64,000 bases of DNA from Bosea sp. PAMC 26642 (GTDB lineage Bacteria > Pseudomonadota > Alphaproteobacteria > Rhizobiales > Beijerinckiaceae): positions 3,100,001 through 3,164,000 of the forward strand of contig NZ_CP014301.1 of NCBI RefSeq assembly GCF_001562255.1. The letters are read 5' to 3'. Numbering within the stretch: position 1 is the first letter of the stretch; each line of letters starts with the position of its first letter. The translations under genes were made by a program, and so were the position numbers. Shown here one piece after another: positions 19,685 to 27,364 of this stretch. The notes below the pieces were generated by a model, which worked only from the letters and a program-made list of their open reading frames with translations, searched no databases and was not told the origin of the DNA.

Positions 19685-21229
19685 ATGATGAACTCGATCC
19701 TGGCCATGCAGGGCATCAGCAAGGCGTTCGCGGGGGTGAAGGCCCTGAGCGACGTCTCGTTTTCGGTCGAACCCGGCGAAATCCACGCTGTCGTCGGCGA
19801 GAACGGCGCCGGCAAGTCGACCCTGATGAAGGTGCTCAGCGGCGTCTATCCGCACGGCTCCTATGACGGCGCGATCGTCTTCGACGGTGAGGAGCGACGC
19901 TTCCGCGACATCAACGATTCCGAGGCGCTCGGCATCATCATCATCCATCAGGAGCTGGCGCTGATCCCGCTCCTGTCGATCGCCGAGAACATCTATCTCT
20001 CCAATCCACCCACCGCATTCGGGGTGATTGACCGGGGAGCCGTCTATCGCGGCGCGCTGGCGCTGCTGGCCAAAGTCGGGCTGAACGAGGCGCCCGACAC
20101 CCGCGTCATCGATCTCGGTGTCGGCAAGCAGCAGCTCGTCGAGATCGCCAAGGCGCTGTCCAAGGATGTCCGCCTGCTGATCCTGGACGAGCCGACCGCG
20201 AGCCTCAACGAACGCGACAGCGAAGCGCTGCTCGATCTTCTCGTCGAACTGCGGACGCAGGGCATCTCCTCGATCCTGATCTCGCACAAGCTCAACGAGG
20301 TCGCGCGCGTCGCCGACCATATCACCGTGCTGCGCGACGGGCGCAGCGTCGACACGCTCGACTGCCGCGCCGGCCCGGTCGAGGAAGACCGCATCATCCG
20401 TAGCATGGTCGATCGCGATCTCGAGCATCGCTATCCCAAGCGCGAGCCGAAGATCGGGGAAGTCATTTTCCAGGTCAAAGACTGGAGCGTCTTTCATCCG
20501 CAGGATGCCGGCCGGCGCATGATCAAGGGTATCGACTTCCATGTCCGGCGCGGCGAGATCGTCGGCATCGCCGGGCTGATGGGCGCGGGCCGGACCGAAT
20601 TTGCGATGAGCGTCTTTGGCCGCTCCTATGGCCGCCAGATCAGCGGGACGGCGACGCTGGAGGGCCGCGACGTCGATCTCTCGACCGTGAGGCGGGCCGT
20701 CGATGCCGGGCTCGCTTATGTCACTGAGGACCGCAAGGAACTCGGACTCATCTTGGCGGAGGACATCCGCAAGAACATGACGCTGGCCAATCTCGCGGCT
20801 GTCGCGCCCGGCGGCGTCGTCGACGACATGGCCGAGCTCAAGGTCGCGCAGGGCTACCGCGCGCGGATGGGTATCCGCAGCTCCAGCGTCTACCAGGAGG
20901 CCGGCCAGCTTTCGGGCGGCAATCAGCAGAAGGTCGTGCTGTCAAAATGGCTCTTCACCGAGCCCAAGGTCCTGATCCTGGACGAGCCGACGCGCGGAAT
21001 CGACATCGGGGCCAAATACGAAATCTACTGCATCATCAACGAGCTGGCGGATTCAGGCCGCGGCGTCATCATGATCTCGTCGGAAATGCCGGAACTGCTG
21101 GGCATCTGCGACCGCATCTGCGTGATGAATGACGGCGCCTTCGTCGGCGAATTCGCGGCCGCCGATGCGAGCCAGGAAAAGATCATGCGCGCCATTATGC
21201 GCAACGGGAGGCAAGAGCATGAGCAGTGA
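19685..21229 (+). CDS. gguA: Multiple-sugar ABC transporter ATPase (GguA)
   Basis: A 514-residue protein with two ATP-binding cassettes. Domain 1 has GENGAGKST and LLILDEPTASL. Domain 2 has the degenerate GLMGAGRTEF loop with LSGGNQQKVVLSKWL and LILDEPTRGIDIG. The blocks DRGAVYRGALALLAKVGL and HRYPKREPKIGE fit GguA/MmsA-type proteins that work with ChvE. Start ATG at 19685, with a second ATG at 19688. The gene overlaps gguB by 11 bases. Confidence 0.9.
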   Translation: MMNSILAMQGISKAFAGVKALSDVSFSVEPGEIHAVVGENGAGKSTLMKVLSGVYPHGSYDGAIVFDGEERRFRDINDSEALGIIIIHQELALIPLLSIAENIYLSNPPTAFGVIDRGAVYRGALALLAKVGLNEAPDTRVIDLGVGKQQLVEIAKALSKDVRLLILDEPTASLNERDSEALLDLLVELRTQGISSILISHKLNEVARVADHITVLRDGRSVDTLDCRAGPVEEDRIIRSMVDRDLEHRYPKREPKIGEVIFQVKDWSVFHPQDAGRRMIKGIDFHVRRGEIVGIAGLMGAGRTEFAMSVFGRSYGRQISGTATLEGRDVDLSTVRRAVDAGLAYVTEDRKELGLILAEDIRKNMTLANLAAVAPGGVVDDMAELKVAQGYRARMGIRSSSVYQEAGQLSGGNQQKVVLSKWLFTEPKVLILDEPTRGIDIGAKYEIYCIINELADSGRGVIMISSEMPELLGICDRICVMNDGAFVGEFAAADASQEKIMRAIMRNGRQEHEQ

Positions 21230-22409
21230 AACCTTGAGCGGGGGCCCTGTGAGGCCGGCCGGAAGCCACCTGAAAACGGGCCTGCGCGACTACGGCATGC
21301 TGATGTCGCTGGTGGCGATCATGCTGTTCTTCCAGGTCGTCACGGGGGGTACGCTGCTTCGGCCGCTGAACCTGACCAACCTCGTCCTGCAGAACAGCTT
21401 CATCGTCATCATGGCGCTGGGCATGCTGATGGTCATCGTCACCGGCCATATCGACCTTTCGGTCGGTTCGGTGGCGGGCGCGGTCGGCGCGGTCGCGGCC
21501 GTACTGATGGTGCGCTACGAGATGCATTTCGTGCCGGCCGCCCTGATCTGCCTGGCGCTGGGCGCCCTGATCGGCGCGGCGCAGGGCTACTGGGTCGCCT
21601 ATTTCAAGATCCCGTCCTTCATCGTGACGCTGGCGGGCATGCTCGTCTTCAAGGGCCTGGCGCTGGCGATCCTGCAAGGCCAGTCGCTGGGGCCGTTCCC
21701 GCCGACCTTCCAGAAGCTGTCCTCGGGCTTCATCCCCGAATTGCTGCCGGAAGCGGGCGCGCTCTACCCGACCTCGCTGGCGATCGGGGCCGCGCTCGCG
21801 ATCCTGCTCGTGGTGCTCAATCTCAAGAGCCGCGCGCGCCAGCAGGGCCATGGCATCCCGGTCGAGCCGCAGGGCTTCTTCGTCGCCAAGAACCTCGCCT
21901 TCGCCGCGATCATCCTCTACGCGACCTATCTCATCGCTTCCTATCGCGGCCTGCCGAACGTGCTGGTGGTGATGGGGCTGCTGATCGCGCTCTATGCCTT
22001 CGTGACGACACGGACCAGCATCGGCCGGCAGATCTACGCGGTCGGCGGCAATGCGCGCGCCGCCAAGCTCTCGGGTGTGCGCACCGAGTGGCTGACCTTC
22101 CTGACCTTCGTCAACATGGGCGTGCTGGCGGCGCTGGCGGGGCTCGTCTTCGCAGCGCGCCTCAACACGGCGACCCCGAAGGCGGGACTGGGCTTCGAGC
22201 TCGACGTGATCGCCGCCTGCTTCATCGGCGGGGCCTCGGCCTATGGCGGCGTTGGCCGGGTCTCCGGCGCTGTGATCGGGGCGCTCATCATGGGTGTGAT
22301 GAACAACGGCATGTCGATCCTGGGCATCGGCATCGACTACCAGCAGGTGATCAAGGGCCTGGTCCTGCTCGGCGCGGTGTGCCTCGACGTCTACAACCAG
22401 AAGCGTTGA
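21219..22409 (+). CDS. gguB: Multiple-sugar ABC transporter permease (GguB)
   Basis: A 396-residue permease of the XylH/GguB type, longer than RbsC. It has about ten to twelve hydrophobic helices with the family block VTGHIDLSVGSVAGAVGAVA at about residues 81-100 and FIGGASAYGGVGRVSGAVIG near the end. The start at 21219 follows GGGAGGC and lies inside the 3' end of gguA. No gguC follows. It is the last gene of the 12-kb sugar operon. Confidence 0.9.
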   Translation: MSSETLSGGPVRPAGSHLKTGLRDYGMLMSLVAIMLFFQVVTGGTLLRPLNLTNLVLQNSFIVIMALGMLMVIVTGHIDLSVGSVAGAVGAVAAVLMVRYEMHFVPAALICLALGALIGAAQGYWVAYFKIPSFIVTLAGMLVFKGLALAILQGQSLGPFPPTFQKLSSGFIPELLPEAGALYPTSLAIGAALAILLVVLNLKSRARQQGHGIPVEPQGFFVAKNLAFAAIILYATYLIASYRGLPNVLVVMGLLIALYAFVTTRTSIGRQIYAVGGNARAAKLSGVRTEWLTFLTFVNMGVLAALAGLVFAARLNTATPKAGLGFELDVIAACFIGGASAYGGVGRVSGAVIGALIMGVMNNGMSILGIGIDYQQVIKGLVLLGAVCLDVYNQKR

Positions 22410-23110
22410 GCAAGCGAGGCGAGCCGAGGCGGATGCGTTTTCGAGCGCACGCCCTTCGGCCCTTCGGCCCGCGTTCGCTGAGCCGATGGCCCGTGGCAGC
22501 AACGCGGCGACAAACTGAAGAGATATCTGACCGAGATCGGGCAATGGGCCCTTCAGATCAAGCGCCCCGATCACACCAAGGCTTCGAGGTTTTGCCCCGC
22601 TCGCCGACACCCGATGTCTCGGATGTCGGTGGCAAGCAAAAGACACGAAGCATCGGCGTTTAGCCGGCGAGCGAAGCCCTGGCGGCGGCCTCGCCGTTCG
22701 TGGTCTTGTCGGAATGTATATTCATGATCTATCCCTGTCGCATCCGCTATCACTAAAGAGCAGGAGAACTCTTTCGTCCACGGCTACCTGAGAATGCCAC
22801 AGGCGTACAGTAATCGATCATCGCGGCTGACGCCGGAACTTGAGACCAATTCCGGCGGGAAGGCGGTCGCAGCTGTCGATGAAGCCCAGCAAGTTGGGTG
22901 ATTTAAAACGGCGCCGTGTCAGCATCGAGCCTGAACGTTCTGCGCGACCGATGGGAAGGCGATTCCGCGTAGGAGAGCGATCTTTCGTGAACACCGGGGC
23001 CGAATCTCATATCCCGGCATTCATCGCATGGTCGAGCGCGGTCAAGGCAAGCAGAAGCCTGTAACGCCGCCTTGAACATCGCGCCGCTGTGGCAATGTGG
23101 ACTGAATACA
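22410..23110. other. Intergenic region after the sugar operon
   Basis: About 700 bases with no gene I can support. Several short frames exist on both strands but none has a recognisable domain, a good ribosome-binding site and normal codon use together. The left part has short repeats of the CCCTTCGG type. It may contain degraded sequence. No tRNA was found. Confidence 0.4.
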
Positions 23111-23692
23111 ATGACACCTGGTCCCCACAGCGACCGCTCCCCGCCGCCGTTTCCGGTCGAGGCCTTCGATCAGTCAGCGCCCGAACTCGCTGTCCGCTTG
23201 ATCGGGGTCTCCATCTTCGTGGCAGGAGTAGGCGGCGTCATCGTGGAAACGGAGGCGTATACGCGCGACGACCCGGCGTCGCACAGCTTTGCGGGACCGA
23301 CGTCGCGAAACGCCGCGATGTTCGGCCAGGCAGGTACCGCGTATGTATACCGGTCTTATGGGCTTCACTGGTGTTTCAACATCGTGGCGAAGGATGGCGG
23401 CGCCGTCCTGCTGCGCGCGCTCGAGCCGACTGCCGGCCTCGGCGATATGGTTGGAAGGCGCGGCCGCGCGCAAGCCCTGTGCACAGGCCCCGGACGCCTA
23501 ACCCAGGCGCTTGGGATCGACGCCGGCCATGATGGTCTTTCGGTAAGTAAAAAGCCCTTCTGCATGAAGGATCGCGCCTATGCAGCTGAGGTCGTCACCG
23601 GTCCACGCGTCGGAATCAGCAAAGCCCGTGAACAGCCATGGCGTTTCGGGCTGAAGGGCTCGCCTTATCTGAGCAGACGATTTCCGGCCTGA
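23111..23692 (+). CDS. 3-methyladenine DNA glycosylase (MPG/AAG family)
   Basis: A 193-residue base-excision repair enzyme. The family active-site block is clear: VETEAYTRDDPASHSF with the catalytic glutamate, then GPTSRNAAMFGQAGTAYVYRSYG, HWCFNIV, LLRALEP and CTGPGRLTQALGI. It removes alkylated purines such as 3-methyladenine from DNA in the cytoplasm. I chose the ATG at 23111; a TTG at 23072 would add 13 residues without family similarity. It stands alone, directly left of the integrated element. Confidence 0.93.
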   Translation: MTPGPHSDRSPPPFPVEAFDQSAPELAVRLIGVSIFVAGVGGVIVETEAYTRDDPASHSFAGPTSRNAAMFGQAGTAYVYRSYGLHWCFNIVAKDGGAVLLRALEPTAGLGDMVGRRGRAQALCTGPGRLTQALGIDAGHDGLSVSKKPFCMKDRAYAAEVVTGPRVGISKAREQPWRFGLKGSPYLSRRFPA

Positions 23693-23928
23693 TAGCGCGG
23701 CGACACGGCGAGAGAGCCGGTGCAGTCCGCACAAGAATGGGGGAAGCTGGGATCAAACCCTTAGCGGGATGATGGCGGACAGGGAGGCCGCCTCCGCCAT
23801 CTCAGCTCGTCTCAGTCTGTCTCAAAATCGGCGATGTCGGGCCAAGTTCCTGCAATTTTGGCTCGACACGTCTCATTGTGTCGCGCTACATCTCATCGTT
23901 GTTTGTGGGTCATTTTGCGGGTCATGAT

Positions 23929-25119
23929 ATGGCAAGGCGCATCGGAATCTTGACCTCGATCGCCATCAAGAATCTGCGCGAGCCTGGGATCTACGGAGAC
24001 GGTGCAGGATTATACCTACAGATCGGACCGACCGGAGCGAAGTCTTGGCTGTTTCGTTTTATGCGCCGAGGCAAGGCACGCGCGATGGGGTTAGGGCCTC
24101 TGCATACTATCGGCCTCGCTGAAGCCCGCCAGGCCGCCTTGGCATGCCGGAAGGAACTCTTGGATGGTCGAGATCCGATTGAAGAGCGAAAGGCTAGGTT
24201 CAGCCCGACGACTTCATCACAGCCCACTTTCAATGCCTGCACGCAATTGTTCCTCGCCGCCCATGAGCATGGGTGGAAGAATCCCAAGCACCGCGCCCAA
24301 TGGACAAGCACGCTCGACAGGTACGCAGGACCGGTTTTCGGCGACAAGCCCGTCGATCTGATCGATGTTGAACTGGTCATGCGCGTCCTGGAGCCAATTT
24401 GGCCGACGAAGACGGAGACGGCCAGTCGCGTACGGGGCCGGATCGAAGCGGTTTTGAACTGGGCAACGGTGCGGGGCTATCGCAGCGGCGACAACCCTGC
24501 CCGTTGGCGCGGCCATCTCGACGCGTTGCTGCCGGTGCGCACCAAAGTCCGAAAGGTGAGGCATCACCCCGCCCTACCATATGCCGATCTCCCGGCCTTC
24601 GTCAGGCAGTTGCTGGCGTCAGACGCAACGGCTGCCCGCGCCCTTCTCTTCACGATCCTTACAGCGGCGCGCACCGGAGAGGTGGTTGGGGCGACATGGA
24701 TCGAGATTGATAACGAGAAATCGACGTGGACTATTCCCCCCGATCGAATGAAGGCAGCTCGCGAGCACAGAATTCCACTCGGTCCGGAAGCTCTGGCGAT
24801 CCTCGGCCCCGGAAACAAGGCTCGTTTTCCGCTATTCCATTCCGGGAAAAGCGACAGTCCGATGTCGAACTTCGCCATGCTTGCGCTGCTGAAGCGATGG
24901 AAAAGGGCCGATATCACGCCCCACGGCTTCCGGTCCACATTCCGAGACTGGGTCGCTGAGCAAACATCGTTTCCACAGGAGCTTGCCGAGATGGCTTTGG
25001 CGCACACGATCCTGAACAAAGTCGAAGCCGCGTATCGGCGAGGAGACATGTTTGAGCGGCGCCGCGAGCTCATGATAGCTTGGGAGAACTTCTGTTTCTC
25101 AGAACGCGAAGGAATATAG
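23929..25119 (+). CDS. int: Tyrosine recombinase, P4-type integrase
   Basis: A 396-residue site-specific recombinase. The N-terminal arm-binding DUF4102-like domain (GDGAGLYLQI; SWLFRFMRRGKARAMGLGP) is at about residues 20-90. The catalytic residues are visible: Arg in TAARTGEV (about 248), HGFR (332-335), His in LAHTIL (359) and the nucleophile Tyr in VEAAYRRGDM (369). The family usually begins with a sequence like MARRIG, so ATG 23929 is chosen over the GTG at 23878. It should integrate and excise the element. The next gene begins one base after its stop. Confidence 0.92.
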   Translation: MARRIGILTSIAIKNLREPGIYGDGAGLYLQIGPTGAKSWLFRFMRRGKARAMGLGPLHTIGLAEARQAALACRKELLDGRDPIEERKARFSPTTSSQPTFNACTQLFLAAHEHGWKNPKHRAQWTSTLDRYAGPVFGDKPVDLIDVELVMRVLEPIWPTKTETASRVRGRIEAVLNWATVRGYRSGDNPARWRGHLDALLPVRTKVRKVRHHPALPYADLPAFVRQLLASDATAARALLFTILTAARTGEVVGATWIEIDNEKSTWTIPPDRMKAAREHRIPLGPEALAILGPGNKARFPLFHSGKSDSPMSNFAMLALLKRWKRADITPHGFRSTFRDWVAEQTSFPQELAEMALAHTILNKVEAAYRRGDMFERRRELMIAWENFCFSEREGI

Positions 25120-25120
25120 C

Positions 25121-25840
25121 ATGCCAACTCCGGGCTATCAGACGGTTGATCGCCTACTTTCAGGCATTTCTGTCGCGAAAAGAAGGCGTGCTATGCTGTT
25201 GATTTTTGAAAAGAAAATTCAATTATCATTAAATACACAGCAATCAATCGGAGTAAGAATACCGATAAATAATAATATTGTTTTACGCCGATTTGATGCA
25301 TCAAGCAATCGAAATAGAACTGTCAAAATTTTTACATTATCTCCAGTTATCGAGGCAATTTCAGCAGAGATCGATTCAGTTGACTTTTCCTATAGCTATA
25401 AATCTGATGAGTTAAATGAAGGTTTTCCTGTTTTAAAACAACTCATCGAATTGAATGATGATGGAATGCGAGGCGGAAATTTCAAAAGAAGAGATATATA
25501 CACGTTAATGAGGAAGATATTACGCAATTATAACAGGGATTTTCGCGTTGAATTGACAAACTGTGACGCAGCCTTCCTGAAGGAAGTCCTTTTGATTGAG
25601 CCAACAAAATCTAAGCCTGGAAAGAAACCAAAGATATTCGACGATGAGTTTTACGATTATCTATTCTTAGCATTGAATGTTAAAAACCCTGAACTATCGA
25701 TTAAATATATTAGCAACAATATTTGTGATTTATATTCAATTTCAGAACCAGACGAGAGCAAATGGAAATATGATCGCAAAATTATAGAGCGAAGAGTCGC
25801 AGATTTATACAAAGATTTGCACTTGAAGCGTGCGAAATAG
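25121..25840 (+). CDS. AT-rich hypothetical protein in the element
   Basis: I do not recognise this 239-residue protein. It is rich in Lys, Asn, Ile and Asp and its DNA is strikingly AT-rich against a GC-rich background, indicating recent acquisition from another source. It has no signal peptide or membrane helix. A central segment GGNFKRRDIYTLMRKIL and a C-terminal basic helical part (WKYDRKIIERRVADLYKDL) could be nucleic-acid-binding, but this is speculation. It begins one base after the integrase stop, without a clear ribosome-binding site, so translation is probably coupled. Its position directly behind the integrase is typical of cargo genes. Confidence 0.7.
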   Translation: MPTPGYQTVDRLLSGISVAKRRRAMLLIFEKKIQLSLNTQQSIGVRIPINNNIVLRRFDASSNRNRTVKIFTLSPVIEAISAEIDSVDFSYSYKSDELNEGFPVLKQLIELNDDGMRGGNFKRRDIYTLMRKILRNYNRDFRVELTNCDAAFLKEVLLIEPTKSKPGKKPKIFDDEFYDYLFLALNVKNPELSIKYISNNICDLYSISEPDESKWKYDRKIIERRVADLYKDLHLKRAK

Positions 25841-25908
25841 TTTTCCTGAATTGCAATTGAGTTTTCTCTTTTGTTGTATCGCGGCTTTGGCGCGCTCATC
25901 TTGCCAGT

Positions 25909-26160
25909 ATGCCGACTGCGCTAAAAACTTCAGTGAGCAAAGAGTGCTCAACCGCACCCGTCCCAGCGTCGCTGGCGCTATCGGTTCCAGCGGCCGCCCG
26001 CGCGTGTGCACTTAGTCGAGCCACTGTATATCGGCTCATCCGGGCAGGCGACATTCGCCCCCGCAAGTGCGGCGCACGCACCCTCATTCTTATGTCTGAA
26101 CTGCAGCGCTTCCTGAACGAATTGCCGGATGCTGGTGAGGCCAAAGATGTGTCCCGGTGA
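25909..26160 (+). CDS. AlpA/excisionase-like helix-turn-helix protein
   Basis: An 83-residue protein whose central part, SVPAAARACALSRATVYRLI followed by RAGDIRPRKCGARTLILMSEL, is the MerR-like HTH_17 domain of excisionases and AlpA activators. It probably controls excision or the rep genes downstream. Its 3' end overlaps the start of the next gene, which supports joint translation. The first 25 residues are low-complexity and the start may be internal. Confidence 0.8.
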   Translation: MPTALKTSVSKECSTAPVPASLALSVPAAARACALSRATVYRLIRAGDIRPRKCGARTLILMSELQRFLNELPDAGEAKDVSR

Positions 26161-26965
26161 CGAGCATCTGAACGGTCACGCGCACAGTGCCCCTATCCCC
26201 CCTTCGGCGCGGCCATTCAGACTCCGGAGTCGGGCAAAATGCATCAAGCAGAATGCCGAGAATGTTGCGCGTTGGAAGAAGCACGGTTCCGGCTTCGCTT
26301 GCTACTGCGAGGATCTCGAGTCGTGCACGAGCGCCGATCACTGCGGAAAATCCTACTGCGCTGTCTGCACAGGGTTATTTCGCCGCAAGATATTGCCGGC
26401 GGCAGTGAGCGTAGTTGCGGCGCCGGCCCAGATCGGCCCACCAAAATTGAAATTTGCGACGATCTATATCGCCGAAATCGCCACAGGACAGCTGTCCTCG
26501 GTCGACCTGAAGAAGAAAAACCACGCACTACGGATGGATCTGCGACGTGCCGGCATGGCGTCGACGGTTGTTTTCGGCAACGTCGAGGTTGCCTACATCG
26601 CGAGGACGAAGCGCTGGCTACTGCATGCGCACCTAATCCTTCGAGACCCATCTGCAGCTAGCCTGGCCTTGTTGGATGACAAAGCTTGGAAAGCAGGCGG
26701 AGATGGAGCTCTCAAGATTGAGAAGGTGACGAACCCGCTTCGGCAATTTTCCTATTGCCTCAAATTTCCCTTGTATCACCGGCCCGGAAAAGGTGGCGCG
26801 CGCAGAGCCCGCGCCTATTCCATCCCGAAGGCCGCGCTGTCAGAGCTGCTGGCCTGGCTGAGTCGGCATGATCCTAAAGAGTTCGTGTTTCTCCAGAGGC
26901 TCCGATGGGCCGGCCGCAAACTCGCGCTAGCCCCAACCAAAGTCAGAAGCGATCGTGGCGCCTGA
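26147..26965 (+). CDS. HUH-type replication-initiator-like protein
   Basis: A 272-residue protein. A cysteine-rich putative zinc site (CYCEDLESCTSADHCGKSYC, then AVCTG) lies at about residues 52-75. It is followed by RWLLHAHLILRD with His-Ala-His at about 160-162, matching the HUH motif of rolling-circle initiators and relaxases. Tyrosines in QFSYCLKFPLYHRP, some 45 residues later, could supply the nicking nucleophile. This family reading is mine and not confirmed by alignment. The start at 26147 overlaps the excisionase gene; 26129 is an alternative. It may nick an origin inside the element. Confidence 0.6.
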   Translation: MCPGDEHLNGHAHSAPIPPSARPFRLRSRAKCIKQNAENVARWKKHGSGFACYCEDLESCTSADHCGKSYCAVCTGLFRRKILPAAVSVVAAPAQIGPPKLKFATIYIAEIATGQLSSVDLKKKNHALRMDLRRAGMASTVVFGNVEVAYIARTKRWLLHAHLILRDPSAASLALLDDKAWKAGGDGALKIEKVTNPLRQFSYCLKFPLYHRPGKGGARRARAYSIPKAALSELLAWLSRHDPKEFVFLQRLRWAGRKLALAPTKVRSDRGA

Positions 26966-27301
26966 TGGCATGGTCGGTGGCGAGCAGAGCCGACCGTGGC
27001 GATGGCGCGCAGCCTCGTCAGTTCGCGATCGCCAGAAGCTGTCGATTCCCGCGCTGCTGGAATGCGGCCCGATCTGCCCCTGTCCTGCGGTGCACGCCCG
27101 GTCGCGATGGGGGCTGCGGCTCAACGGTCGCGCGAAATCTTGCCCGCATCGCCCTCTCCGGCTCGCTAGGAAAAGCGTCGCGATCGCGCCGCAGTTCCCG
27201 CACCCGCGCCGGCATTGACGGAGGAGAGCCCCGAATAGTCAGCAAACACAGAAAATATCGATCAGCCAAAAAGCCACAACGAAATCCACTACGTTACCTC
27301 A
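26966..27301. other. Region between rep-like and DUF927 genes
   Basis: About 340 bases with overlapping open frames on both strands but no recognisable protein. The right half becomes AT-rich towards the tandem repeats. It is a plausible site for a replication origin or promoter of the ATPase gene. Confidence 0.4.
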
Positions 27302-27333
27302 CACCTAATACACCGTATACACCGTATACACAG
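27302..27333. repeat. 9-bp tandem repeats, iteron-like
   Basis: Three adjacent 9-base units CACCTAATA (27302-27310), CACCGTATA (27311-27319) and CACCGTATA (27320-27328), then a partial CACAG. They lie 37 bases before the DUF927 gene start, in an AT-rich stretch next to an HUH Rep-like gene, as iterons or regulator sites would. Confidence 0.6.
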
Positions 27334-27364
27334 TTCTGTTTATTGTTCTTTGAAAGGAGATAAA

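Noticed and set aside
22840..23064. 74-residue frame before the DNA glycosylase
   Set aside because: No recognisable domain or ribosome-binding site, and the codon pattern is not that of a gene.
23700..23870. Possible tRNA 3' end as integration target next to the integrase
   Set aside because: A GGGATCAAACCC stretch vaguely resembles a T-arm, but it lacks the TTCGA core and no cloverleaf can be drawn on either strand.
26905..27363. 152-residue open frame between rep-like and DUF927 genes
   Set aside because: Arg- and Ser-rich composition, overlap with the end of the rep-like gene, and no domain. It ends in the tandem repeats.
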